Of a stretch of 64,000 bases of DNA, positions 33,697 through 41,945 are shown piece by piece. The translations under genes and the position numbers were made by a program. Within the stretch, counting starts at the first letter, position 1. Every line of letters starts with the position of its first letter. The stretch covers positions 62,001-126,000 of the forward strand of contig CP189843.1 in NCBI GenBank assembly GCA_050262155.1. Direction: 5' to 3'. Origin of the DNA: Parvimonas sp000223315 (GTDB lineage: Bacteria > Bacillota > Clostridia > Tissierellales > Peptoniphilaceae). The notes under the pieces are model-generated. The model saw only the letters and a list, made by a program, of their open reading frames with translations. It made no database searches and was not told the origin of the DNA.

Positions 33697-33733
33697 AAGA
33701 CTATTTATCAGAAGTAGATAAATAGTCTTTTTT
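33697..33733 (+). terminator. Intrinsic terminator
   Basis: AGACTATTTATC / GATAAATAGTCT hairpin with T6; ends the unit before TetR. Confidence 0.88.
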
Positions 33734-33790
33734 GTGTGAACAAAAAGTTATTATTTATTTGTTTATTATGATTTTTGTAATATTAAGGTA

Positions 33791-33845
33791 TTGACAATTA
33801 AGTTAGTTAGTGTTAATCTATTATTACCGATAGTTATGTCGGTAA
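33791..33845 (+). promoter_or_regulatory. Promoter and palindromic operator of TetR-MATE operon
   Basis: TTGACA (33791) with a weak TAATCT 17 bases on. Immediately after is the inverted repeat TTACCGA-N8-TCGGTAA (33824-33845), ending at the ribosome site. A 22-bp palindrome in this place is typical of TetR autoregulation. Confidence 0.7.
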
Positions 33846-33855
33846 GGAGGACAAA

Positions 33856-34449
33856 ATGACTAGAGAACGACTAACATCAAGAGAAAGAAAATTGAAAATA
33901 CAAAATATTGCATTAGATGTTTTTACAAGAAAAGGATATAAAAACACAAGTATGTATGATTTAGTAAAAGCTACTGGACTGTCCACAGGAGGTTTGTACC
34001 ACTATTATAAAAGTACAACTGAAATTCTATACGATTTGATGTTAAGAGGTTGTAAATATCGAGAAGACATTATTGAAAAAAAGATATGTGAAATTTCTAA
34101 GCCTTTAAGTGTAGAGTTATTAGCTGAAATTACTGTTGATAGGGCACTTTCTACTAATATATTTATTCCAATATATGTTATGTTTTTGCAGTCAATGAAG
34201 GAAGATGAAGACTTACAGGAACTTTATAAAAAATTACAGGACAATTATATCAAAAATTTTAAACGAATGCTGGATGAATATGACTATGGAGAAATTTGTG
34301 AAGAATCTTTGAAATTACTCAATGATTTACTTAATACTATTATCTTGAGTTGTGAGACATTGGGAATTAGGGAACATTTAGTTTCACAACGTCAAGTTCT
34401 TGAGAAAATGATAATTGATGTTTTAATGATAAATAGAGAAGAGGTGTAA
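33856..34449 (+). CDS. TetR/AcrR-family repressor
   Basis: 197 aa. N-terminal helix-turn-helix: IALDVFTRKGYKNTSMYDLVKATGLSTGGLYHYYKS. The C-terminal ligand domain is not assigned. It sits 4 bp before a MATE exporter, so it is likely the drug-sensing repressor of that pump, binding the palindrome just upstream. Confidence 0.92.
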   Translation: MTRERLTSRERKLKIQNIALDVFTRKGYKNTSMYDLVKATGLSTGGLYHYYKSTTEILYDLMLRGCKYREDIIEKKICEISKPLSVELLAEITVDRALSTNIFIPIYVMFLQSMKEDEDLQELYKKLQDNYIKNFKRMLDEYDYGEICEESLKLLNDLLNTIILSCETLGIREHLVSQRQVLEKMIIDVLMINREEV

Positions 34450-34453
34450 TTAG

Positions 34454-35791
34454 ATGAATAAAGATAGTAAAGAGCTCTTAACAGCTAAACCGTTACAAAT
34501 ATTAATTAAACTTTCGTTGCCGGCAATATTAGGGATGATTGTTATCGGCTTATATCCGCTAATGGATGGGATTTTTGCCGGCCAGATACTTGGAGAGAAA
34601 GCTATGACCGCTGTAGGAATTGCCACTCCGTTCACATATATCAATACGGGTATCGCAACTTTAATTGGGGTAGGTTCAGCGTCACTATTATCCAGAGCCA
34701 TTGGAGAAGGAAATCAAAAAATAATAGATAAAGTTATGGGAAATCTTTGTTTTTGGATTCTAACATTGTCAACAATTGTTACTGTTTTAGGGATCTTATT
34801 TTGCCAACAATTACTTAGTGTATTTGGTGCAAAAGGAGAACTTTTAAATCTTTCTACTCGTTATTTACGAATTATTTTTATAGGGTCTATTTTTGTAAAT
34901 TTCGCGCAGGCAGCAAATATGGTTATGCGTGGCGAGGGGTTGATGAAACGAGCAATGCTTATTATGGGAATTGGTGCAGGTGTAAATATATTGTTGGATC
35001 CGATTCTTATGATACTATTTAGAGAGCGTGGTATTGAAGGTGCTGCTGTCGCTACGATAACAGCACAATTTGTTCAGGCAATTTTTACTCTTTGGTATTT
35101 TAAGAAAAAAAGTAAAGTTGTAAAAATTGGGATAATTAGAAAAGAAGGGGATATAACCGTAGATATGTTTTCCGTAGGTGTTTCTGCTATGCTTATGCAG
35201 GTGTTAACTATTATTCAGCAGAGTTTTCTTTATAGTCAAGCTTTTCGTTATGGTGGAGAAACATCCGCAGCTATTATGGCGGCTATCTTAAGAATACAGG
35301 CTTTTTCATTCATTCCACTTTGGGGAATGAGTCAAGGATTACAACCTGCTATTGGTGCCAATTTTGGAGCAGAGCAGTATGACAGAGTCAAAAAAATATT
35401 CAATGTTTTCGCTATCAGTTCTATTATATTAGCTGCTTGTTTTTGGATACCTTCAGAAATTTTTGCTAAACCAATTCTTGGATTATTTGGATTATCCGAT
35501 GAAACACTATTTTTAGCTATTCCGAATTTCCGCATAATGTACAGTATTTTTATTGCTTATGGGGTAATGATTATGACTATAACATTTTTTCAAGCGATTG
35601 GAGATGGTAAAACAGCCGGTATTTTAGTTATGTTAAGACAGATAATTTTGTTTATTCCAGCTGTAATTTTATTACCTCGTATGATTGGGGCACAGAGCCT
35701 TTGGTACGTTTTGCCAATAATTGATGGAGTCGTTGTGTTACTAGGAATTCAGAGATATTTTATGGCAGTAAAAAAAATGGAGAAAAAATAG
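34454..35791 (+). CDS. MATE-family multidrug efflux transporter
   Basis: 445 aa, about 12 membrane helices, two-fold MATE repeat. Seen: LPAILGMIVIGLYPLMDGIFAGQILGE, PFTYINTGIATLIGVGSASLLSRAIGEG, and the second-half QGLQPAIGANFGA. It resembles the MepA branch, exporting cationic drugs by Na+ or H+ antiport. It forms an operon with the TetR gene. G/C-richer codons than neighbours and flanking gene-tail duplication hint at acquisition. Confidence 0.92.
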   Translation: MNKDSKELLTAKPLQILIKLSLPAILGMIVIGLYPLMDGIFAGQILGEKAMTAVGIATPFTYINTGIATLIGVGSASLLSRAIGEGNQKIIDKVMGNLCFWILTLSTIVTVLGILFCQQLLSVFGAKGELLNLSTRYLRIIFIGSIFVNFAQAANMVMRGEGLMKRAMLIMGIGAGVNILLDPILMILFRERGIEGAAVATITAQFVQAIFTLWYFKKKSKVVKIGIIRKEGDITVDMFSVGVSAMLMQVLTIIQQSFLYSQAFRYGGETSAAIMAAILRIQAFSFIPLWGMSQGLQPAIGANFGAEQYDRVKKIFNVFAISSIILAACFWIPSEIFAKPILGLFGLSDETLFLAIPNFRIMYSIFIAYGVMIMTITFFQAIGDGKTAGILVMLRQIILFIPAVILLPRMIGAQSLWYVLPIIDGVVVLLGIQRYFMAVKKMEKK

Positions 35792-35802
35792 ATTATATAG
35801 AA

Positions 35803-35836
35803 AAACGGTAAATTGTGAATGATTTACTGTTTTTTA
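35803..35836 (+). terminator. Terminator of TetR-MATE
   Basis: AACGGTAAAT / ATTTACTGTT hairpin with T6. Confidence 0.87.
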
Positions 35837-35850
35837 TTGTGAAACAACAA

Positions 35851-35905
35851 GGTTCCCAGGAACCCACCCGATGCGAAGCATCGTGGAAGGGTAGGGTTCT
35901 TATTG
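35851..35905. repeat. GC-rich nested palindrome
   Basis: GGTTCC/GGAACC, then GATGC-GAA-GCATC inside an outer AACCC / GGGTT pairing. GC content is far above the surroundings. Single copy in this window; looks like a foreign REP-type element. Confidence 0.6.
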
Positions 35906-35984
35906 ATGAAAATAAAAGATAATATATTATGTAATTGAAAAAATTAGTCGAAAAATTGAAAAATCCCCAAAAAAGATAAAAAAC

Positions 35985-36080
35985 TAATTCGAGTATTACT
36001 ATTATGAAGAATGGAGAGCATTATTTTCATACCGAAGAACAAATGTATTTTTAGGATAATTGGTTTAGTAAATTTATAAA
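35985..36080 (+). pseudogene. Duplicated 3' end of the 32792 hydrolase gene
   Basis: About 93 bases matching 33300-33392 at close to 88-90% by eye (GAGCATTATTTTCATAC, GAAGAACAAATG, GGATAATTGGTTTAGT). One lost T breaks the frame and the stop is changed. No start or upstream part remains. Confidence 0.85.
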
Positions 36081-36121
36081 AAATGAGTAAAAAATATTTA
36101 CTAAAATAGTTGTTATAAATT

Positions 36122-36211
36122 AAAAAGCAAGGATTAGAAAAATACAGTGATGTATTTTTGGGAGAATATGTAGATGGAAAGTTAATTCTAGCTCCTTATA
36201 GTTCAAAATAA
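36122..36211 (+). pseudogene. Coding remnant, C-terminal fragment of unknown gene
   Basis: An open stretch reads KKQGLEKYSDVFLGEYV then DGKLILAPYSSK and stop; it looks protein-like but has no start or ribosome site. Parent gene not recognised. Confidence 0.4.
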
Positions 36212-36577
36212 CAAAGATTAAATAGATAGTAAAAATGCTATTTTTTGTTTATAAATAAGGAATAAAATAGTGAAAATTTAAATATGTGCAAGGATGGCTG
36301 CGTTAAAAAATTTATATAGGGATTTAAATTTTGTTATATTTAACAATGAAATGAATATCTTAAATGGTAAATGTGATATAATTACAAAAAAATATAACAA
36401 AATCTATTTATTAACAAATTACTTGTATAATTCACAGTTGGGTTTATTTTTTATATTTTTATTCATTAGGGCAATTTTTTTCAAAAAAACACCTACATAA
36501 TATGTAGATGCTCAAATTGAAATTTAAAATAAAAAAATATATCTTATTATAAATATTTTTAACCTATTTACTATTGA
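36212..36577. other. AT-rich gap with no supported gene
   Basis: A 68-codon frame at 36294-36500 lacks convincing codon pattern. A CTACATAATATGTAG hairpin lies at about 36491-36507. Nothing else seen. Confidence 0.45.
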
Positions 36578-37207
36578 TTAATATTCTTTTTTCTCCATAA
36601 TTATAATTGAAGATTTTACTGATAATCCAATCATAATAAGACCTATTAAAACTATTCCTATACAAATCATTGACATTGAAGATTTATTGAAAAGTTCAGC
36701 CAATTTTGTAATTAAGTCGGATTTTTCTTTTAGGAATGTAGATAATGCAAATATAACAAAGTAAGTTATCACCATAATAAGTCTACCTTTTTCTGCGCCG
36801 TATTTCAGTATAAAGGGCAACTGAATAGCAGACATCAGAATACTTGCTATCAAAGTAATAATTGAAATGAAAACTATATATTCTATAGTCATTATATTTT
36901 GAATTGTTAACAAAATAAATATACATATAGAACCAATTAGTCCAAATGCAAAGGCAAAAAATAATTTACTCAAAACGTAGCTACTCTTTTTGATAGGCAT
37001 TGAAAAGGCATATTGCTCAAAATTTGATTTGGTATCATATCCAAAAGAAATAGCGGTTAAAATTAGCGGTATCATTGCACATATGAGAGGAATCATAAAA
37101 ATTGCATTTTCATAAATTCCATAAATAGCAAGGGCAACACAAATAGTAATTGTTAATAATAAAGTCTTTTTTAAAGTTGCTATGTCTTTTAAAATTAATG
37201 CAGTCAT
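36578..37207 (-). CDS. ABC-2-type exporter permease
   Basis: 209 aa with six hydrophobic segments (MIPLICAMIPLILTAISFGY, FIMTIEYIVFISIITLIASILMS region, ICIGIVLIGLIMIGL). SMPIKKSSYVLSKL is the typical cytoplasmic loop of ABC_tran-2 permeases. Its ATG overlaps the ATPase stop by one base (TAATG). Works with the ATPase upstream; the cargo could be a toxic peptide or lipid. Confidence 0.88.
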   Translation of the reverse strand: MTALILKDIATLKKTLLLTITICVALAIYGIYENAIFMIPLICAMIPLILTAISFGYDTKSNFEQYAFSMPIKKSSYVLSKLFFAFAFGLIGSICIFILLTIQNIMTIEYIVFISIITLIASILMSAIQLPFILKYGAEKGRLIMVITYFVIFALSTFLKEKSDLITKLAELFNKSSMSMICIGIVLIGLIMIGLSVKSSIIIMEKKEY

Positions 37208-38055
37208 TATTTTTTCACTCCTTTCACGAAATAAATCATAATATCTTCAATAGATGGTTTTTGAAATATAATGCCATTTGGAATGAGGTTCTTTTTAACA
37301 AGTAACTCTTGTCCAAAGGAATGTACTCTTCTTCCTACGATTGCTTCTTCATCAATACTTGTTACCTCTTCATTTGATAAAGTACAAATACCATAGTTTT
37401 CTTTTAATTCATCCTTTGTTTCCATAAACAAAATTTTTCCATCATTAATAAAAGCAATATAATCAGCCACCTTTTCCAAGTCGGATAAGATATGTGAAGA
37501 AATAAGAATTGTGTGGTTTTCATCTTGCATAAAATCAAGTAACAAATCTAAAATTTCTTCTCTTACAATAGGATCTAATCCACTTGTTGCTTCATCTAGA
37601 ATAAGAAGTTCTGCATTATGAGATAAAGCAACAGCCATAGAAAGCTTCATTTTCATACCTCGAGAATAGTTTTTAATAATTTTTTTCTCTGGTAAATTGA
37701 ATTTTTCTTTAAATTTATAGAATGAGTTTTTATTCCATTTTGAATAAACCCTTGAACAGAATTTTTCAACATCTATCAATGTCATTTCTTCTGGTACTAA
37801 TAAATCATCAAATACAATACCTAGTTTATCTTTAAGACCAACACTACTAGGATTTATCTCATCTAAAATTTTTATCTCTCCAGAATCTTTGTTTAACAAG
37901 CCTATGAGTAGCTTTATTGTTGTACTCTTTCCCGCTCCGTTCTGACCAATGTACCCAACTATTGTTCCTTTAGGAATAGTAAGACTTATCGGTCCTAGCT
38001 TAAAGTTATCAAACTGTTTTACTAAATCTTTAATTTCAATAGCATAATTACTCAT
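37207..38055 (-). CDS. ABC transporter ATP-binding protein
   Basis: 282 aa. Start at 38055 (MSNYAIEIK) after GGAGGG; the longer frame begins inside the GntR gene. Walker A GQNGAGKST, signature NYSRGMKMKLSMAVAL (an SRG variant of LSGGQ), Walker B LLILDEATSGLDP, switch His ISSHIL. Typical of GntR-linked ABC-2 exporters such as YtrB/PmtA. Overlaps both neighbours, so translation is coupled. Confidence 0.93.
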   Translation of the reverse strand: MSNYAIEIKDLVKQFDNFKLGPISLTIPKGTIVGYIGQNGAGKSTTIKLLIGLLNKDSGEIKILDEINPSSVGLKDKLGIVFDDLLVPEEMTLIDVEKFCSRVYSKWNKNSFYKFKEKFNLPEKKIIKNYSRGMKMKLSMAVALSHNAELLILDEATSGLDPIVREEILDLLLDFMQDENHTILISSHILSDLEKVADYIAFINDGKILFMETKDELKENYGICTLSNEEVTSIDEEAIVGRRVHSFGQELLVKKNLIPNGIIFQKPSIEDIMIYFVKGVKK

Positions 38056-38431
38056 ACTTTCCCTCCACATAGCTTTTTAACATCTGTACCAATTCATCAT
38101 TAGTAATTCTTGCAATTTCTGAAAGTTCTACTATTTCTTGTAGTTTTTCTTCAATTTTTTTTAAATATTCTTCTCTGATTAATTCTTTATTTTGAGCTGC
38201 AACAAAGTTACCTTTACCTTGTACCGAGTTTATAAATCCATCAAGTTCCAATTCGTCATAAGCTCTTTTTGCTGTAAGCATACTGATTCTGAGTTCCTTA
38301 GCTAAAAATCTGATTGATGCTAATTGTTCTCCAACTTTTAAATCTCCTGAAATTATTTGTACTTTTATTTGATTTTTTATTTGTAAATAAATCGGGTCAT
38401 CGCTCGAATTGTTAATTTGTATATTCATCAT
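38048..38431 (-). CDS. GntR-family regulator, YtrA subfamily
   Basis: 127 aa: winged helix (PIYLQIKNQIKVQIISGDLKVGEQL, LRISMLTAKRAYDELELDGFI, GKGNFVA) with only a short helical tail, as in YtrA. First gene of a GntR-ATPase-permease operon. Probably represses it until a cell-wall drug or peptide signal appears (family knowledge). Stop overlaps the ATPase start by eight bases. Confidence 0.92.
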   Translation of the reverse strand: MMNIQINNSSDDPIYLQIKNQIKVQIISGDLKVGEQLASIRFLAKELRISMLTAKRAYDELELDGFINSVQGKGNFVAAQNKELIREEYLKKIEEKLQEIVELSEIARITNDELVQMLKSYVEGKYE

Positions 38432-38460
38432 CTATCTCCTGCTGTTTATTGTGTTCTAAC

Positions 38461-38496
38461 TGTTATTATTATATCATAACACTAAAAAGAATTCAA
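38461..38496 (-). promoter_or_regulatory. Promoter and candidate operator of GntR-ABC operon
   Basis: Minus strand TTGAAT, 17 bases, TATAAT. The inverted repeat TGTTAT-N9-ATAACA (38461-38481) covers the -10, as expected for YtrA-like autorepression. Confidence 0.75.
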
Positions 38497-38680
38497 CCCC
38501 TATATTATTGAATGAAGTGAATATATTTTATTCTATATTCCAAATACTCCTGTTTTTGCATTTGTTAGTATAGTAATTGTGTAATAATATGGAATAATAT
38601 TTTCTAAATATAGCAAAAAGCAAAGATATATGATAGAATTATGCTATGTAAGTAGGTATTATATGAAAGGAGATTTCACT

Positions 38681-38920
38681 GTGGCTAAAGTAACTAAAGA
38701 ACACATTTCAGCGAAAGGATTTGCAATTCAAATCTATACAGAAGACTTTAAAAATGACTATATAAGTCTAACAGATATTGCAAAGTATAAGAATATTGAA
38801 GAACCAAATGTAGTTGTTGCAAACTGGATGAGAAACTATAACACTATTGAATATTTAGGTATATGGGAACAGTTAAATAATCCGAACTTTAACCCCCTCG
38901 AATTCGCGGGGGTTAAATGA
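38681..38920 (+). CDS. KilA-N domain protein, C-terminally truncated
   Basis: 79 aa from GTG 38681, seven bases after AAAGGAGA; the longer ATG frame at 38630 lacks a ribosome site. Contains the KilA-N core DYISLTDIAKYKN, VVANWMRNYNTIEYLGIWEQLNNPNFNPLEF, a phage/virus DNA-binding domain usually in proteins of 200-300 aa. Here it stops just after the core. The last codons form a GC-rich palindrome AACCCCC ... GGGGGTT unlike the rest of the gene. Probable phage remnant, perhaps still expressed. Confidence 0.78.
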   Translation: MAKVTKEHISAKGFAIQIYTEDFKNDYISLTDIAKYKNIEEPNVVVANWMRNYNTIEYLGIWEQLNNPNFNPLEFAGVK

Positions 38921-39003
38921 AAGTAATTCTTAAGGTTATGAATAATAGACAATACTATTTTATTGTAGAAGAGCAGATGAAATTTCTTTATAGTTATTTA
39001 TAA
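38917..39003 (+). CDS. Possible 28-aa ORF overlapping the KilA-N stop
   Basis: ATGA overlap, then a short frame ending in FLYSYL. Could be translated by coupling or be debris of the lost KilA-N C-terminus. No family. Confidence 0.25.
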   Translation: MKVILKVMNNRQYYFIVEEQMKFLYSYL

Positions 39004-39093
39004 GAAACTATTAAATAATATTCATTATTATCTTATATAAAATTATTTATATTAAGATATTTAAAATTTAATTTCGTTGGAGGTGAATATAAT

Positions 39094-39873
39094 TTGGAAA
39101 AAGAACAAAAAGAAATTCCTTTTTTAAAAATTATATATTTTGATGAGGAAGCAGCTACAGACTTAATATATATGAAAAACAAAGGGAAAGCAATAGAGTC
39201 GATAGTTGATAATCAAAAATCGAATTCATCAGCTGATTTAACTGCTAATGCTGAAATTAGGACAAAAACTAGTATATTTTCTTTATTTGGACTTAAGTTT
39301 AATATTGGTACAGGGGCATCTATTGGTTATAGTTCAGAACAATTAATTAATCAAGCAATAACTAATACAGTTTTGACTGATTATTTAGAATTAATAGCTG
39401 AGGATGATATTATCCAAGAATTTAAGAAATCAGTAGTTAATCCATACAAAAACTCACTTAGTTATTATAAAATTATAACACCATATATGCTAATGACTGA
39501 GGGAAAAATGGATGCTGGTGATTTTAAAGTAAATGTACAGCTTATTGATAAAGCGATAAAAAACGGGAAAGGATATTTTGAAATGATTTTAAATAATTCA
39601 AGTTCAAATGAATCTTATGTATTAAGATTTAATTTAAAATCTTTTAAAAATTCTTATTCTTTGACCGATTTGGTTAAAATGGAATTAACATATCATGCTG
39701 TAAAGGTAGGTAGAATTCGATTAACAGATCTTGATATAGAAAGAGAAATTTCATTTGACAATAGTAATAATTTTGTTGATGGAACAAAGATTGCAAGAGA
39801 AGATGTTGAAAATGACAAGAATTCTTTTGTTGACGTATTTGATGTAATTTTATCTGGAGTTGAAAATGATTAA
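39094..39873 (+). CDS. DUF6414-like protein of a two-gene AAA+ module
   Basis: 259 aa from TTG with GGAGGTGA seven bases upstream. The N-terminus PFLKIIYFDEEAATDLIYMKNKGK has the I-Y-x-D-E/D opening I associate with DUF6414. Around residues 65-90 is a Gly/Ser/Phe stretch (SIFSLFGLKFNIGTGASIGY) that could insert in a membrane or form a hairpin. The second half is beta-rich (YFEMILNNSSSNESYVLRFNL, VKMELTYHAVKVGRIRL). No enzyme motif. It overlaps the AAA+ gene by eight bases, implying matched synthesis. Role unknown; see findings. Confidence 0.65.
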   Translation: MEKEQKEIPFLKIIYFDEEAATDLIYMKNKGKAIESIVDNQKSNSSADLTANAEIRTKTSIFSLFGLKFNIGTGASIGYSSEQLINQAITNTVLTDYLELIAEDDIIQEFKKSVVNPYKNSLSYYKIITPYMLMTEGKMDAGDFKVNVQLIDKAIKNGKGYFEMILNNSSSNESYVLRFNLKSFKNSYSLTDLVKMELTYHAVKVGRIRLTDLDIEREISFDNSNNFVDGTKIAREDVENDKNSFVDVFDVILSGVEND

Positions 39874-40978
39874 AATTTTTTATGGACCAGCCATCGAGTT
39901 TGAAAAAACTATACCTAAGAATGCTGATAGAGTTACTTTAACTAAACTTTTATCAGAGTTAGATTCTAAAAATAGAGAATTAAAAATTGTTCGAGAAGGT
40001 GATAATAATGACAGAAGTTCAATGAAAAATATTGAAAATTTGGTTATAACAACAGAAGAATATGCTAGGCTAAGTGAATCTGGAATAAATGGATTTCTAA
40101 CACTTATAAGCGAGGTCAATATAACAAATATGTATATTCAAAATCCTCCAGAAGTTATATTTGAGCAATTAAAAAAGTGTTATGAAAGTAATATAAAAAG
40201 GCAAGAATTTAAACACAAGAAGATTAATGAAAATGATTTAAATTATTTTTATAAAGGTTTTTCAAATATAATTTTAGGGCAAGATGGCGCAAGGGATAAA
40301 TTGATGATTAATTTATATAAAATTGCAAAAGGATATAATAAAGGAAAACCACTTGTAATTATGTTATATGGACCTTCAGGTGTAGGGAAAACTGAAACAG
40401 CAAAATATTTAAGTAAAACTATTGGGGTTAAATTATTCAGAAAACAGTTTTCTATGTATCAGAATATGGCATTTGCTGATTATGTTTTTGGTTCTAATCA
40501 TAATTCTTCTTCACTAGCTAGAGATTTATTAGATAGGGATAGTAATATTATTTTATTTGATGAATTTGATAAACCAAGCAGTATTTTTTATAGTGCATTT
40601 TATCAGATGTTTGATGAGGGAAAATTTGTTGATAAAAATTACAAAGTAAATTTAAAAAATAGTATTATTATTTGTACTTCTAATTTTTTGAATTTAAAAG
40701 ATATAAAAAAGTCGCTTGGAGATGCAATTTTTAGTCGTTTTGATTCATTTATAGAATATGAAGAACTTTCTGACAATGTTGTAAAAGAAATGATTAAAAT
40801 AAAATTTAATAGCATTTATAAATCTTTAAATAATGAAGATAAGAAATTCATAAATTTTGATGATGATGTAGATAGAATTCTAACTTGTTCAAAAAAATTA
40901 AAAAATGTAAGAGATATTGATAGAGTTATTAATGAATATGTTTTTTCTAAAATTATAAATGAGAAATTTGAAATATAG
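39866..40978 (+). CDS. Clp-like AAA+ ATPase of DUF6414 module
   Basis: 370 aa; ATG 39866 chosen because GGAG lies seven bases upstream (a TTG at 39860 is the alternative). Residues 1-130 are unlike known domains. From about 132 a ClpA/ClpB second-ring-type AAA+ domain: GFSNIILGQDGARDKL, Walker A GPSGVGKTETAKYL (Lys175), Walker B NIILFDEFDKP (Asp232, Glu233), sensor ICTSNFL, arginine finger in FSRFDSF (Arg291). A small C-terminal helical lid follows. It lacks the N-domain and first ring of Hsp100 proteins. Probably a remodelling motor acting on, or triggered by, the DUF6414 partner. Confidence 0.8.
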   Translation: MIKIFYGPAIEFEKTIPKNADRVTLTKLLSELDSKNRELKIVREGDNNDRSSMKNIENLVITTEEYARLSESGINGFLTLISEVNITNMYIQNPPEVIFEQLKKCYESNIKRQEFKHKKINENDLNYFYKGFSNIILGQDGARDKLMINLYKIAKGYNKGKPLVIMLYGPSGVGKTETAKYLSKTIGVKLFRKQFSMYQNMAFADYVFGSNHNSSSLARDLLDRDSNIILFDEFDKPSSIFYSAFYQMFDEGKFVDKNYKVNLKNSIIICTSNFLNLKDIKKSLGDAIFSRFDSFIEYEELSDNVVKEMIKIKFNSIYKSLNNEDKKFINFDDDVDRILTCSKKLKNVRDIDRVINEYVFSKIINEKFEI

Positions 40979-41113
40979 TCTGATATGTATGACTATTTTA
41001 CAACTTTTTAATAATATTTGAAAATTATATAATTTATATAATTTTGTTTTCTTATGTATTTAAATTAGAATTATTAATTTTAAAGGCCTTGGGTTTATCT
41101 TTGATTTAAAGAT

Positions 41114-41162
41114 ATTTAAGAATATTTTTTAAAATATTAGTATTCTTAAACCTTCTTTTTTG
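41114..41162 (+). terminator. Probable terminator of DUF6414-AAA+ transcript
   Basis: TTTAAGAATA / TATTCTTAAA stem with AT-rich loop, followed by CCTTCTTTTTTG. Confidence 0.6.
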
Positions 41163-41204
41163 TGTATAGTAAAATTTATATTGTTATATTACCTATTCTC
41201 TCTT

Positions 41205-41250
41205 TTCACTAAACAAACCTACTCGCAAATCACGAGTAGGTTTGTTTTTT
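41205..41250. terminator. Bidirectional terminator before methyltransferase gene
   Basis: AAACAAACCTACTCG pairs with CGAGTAGGTTTGTTT; T6 on the plus side, next to the minus-strand gene's stop. Confidence 0.88.
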
Positions 41251-41252
41251 CT

Positions 41253-41945
41253 TTATTTACTCACTACAAATACTACTGACGGGGAGTTTTCTTCGTCAAA
41301 TTCGTCTTTTTTGAAGTTTCCGTAGATTTTGTATTTTAGTCCGAGTCTATTTACGAATGAAATTAGGTCATCAACTAGTAGTGGAACTAGGAGTTGTGTG
41401 TTTTCAAATTTTTCGTTTTCTGTTGTAAGAACTGTGTTGAAACGAATTTTGCTGTTTTCTCTGTAGTAGTTTCTTGTAAATTTTACTTTTGTTCCAAGAG
41501 TCGGTAAGGCTCCAAGGAATAGGTCGTTTTTAAGAATGAAAGGTTTGAAGTTTACCCAGCTTAAGACTAATTTTCCGTTTTCTTTTAGTAAACCCATAGT
41601 TTTTAGGATGAAGCTACATATTTGGTTTATGTCTTCCAAATGTGCAATTGTTGTTCCAATGCAATAGCAGACGTCAAATTTTTCTTCAAAGTCTAATTCT
41701 AACATATTTTTTTCATATACTTTGAGTCCTTTTTTTCTTGCTTCTTCTACCATGCTTTGTTCTAAGTCAATACATATTACATTTTTCCCTAAGTTTTCCA
41801 AGTTTTTTGCAACGAGTCCTGTTGCACAGCCTATGTCTAAATAGTCTTTTCCGTCTGATATATTATTTAAAAAATTTAGTTGTGCTTCATTTGTTGGGAA
41901 AATATCTTCGTAGTATTTACATATTTCTTTATAAAATTTATTCAT
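41253..41945 (-). CDS. Class I SAM-dependent methyltransferase
   Basis: 230 aa. Start at 41945 with GGAGG upstream, not the 41993 frame. SAM motif YLDIGCATGLVAKNL, acidic VICIDLEQSMVEEARK, and motif FDVCYCIGTTIAHLED. Rest is a substrate-binding part typical of small-molecule methylases of the Methyltransf_11/25 type. Substrate unknown; single gene. Confidence 0.88.
   Translation of the reverse strand: MNKFYKEICKYYEDIFPTNEAQLNFLNNISDGKDYLDIGCATGLVAKNLENLGKNVICIDLEQSMVEEARKKGLKVYEKNMLELDFEEKFDVCYCIGTTIAHLEDINQICSFILKTMGLLKENGKLVLSWVNFKPFILKNDLFLGALPTLGTKVKFTRNYYRENSKIRFNTVLTTENEKFENTQLLVPLLVDDLISFVNRLGLKYKIYGNFKKDEFDEENSPSVVFVVSK

Noticed and set aside
36294..36500. 68-codon ORF
   Set aside because: Low-complexity F/I/N content and no homology-like motif; probably chance in AT-rich DNA.
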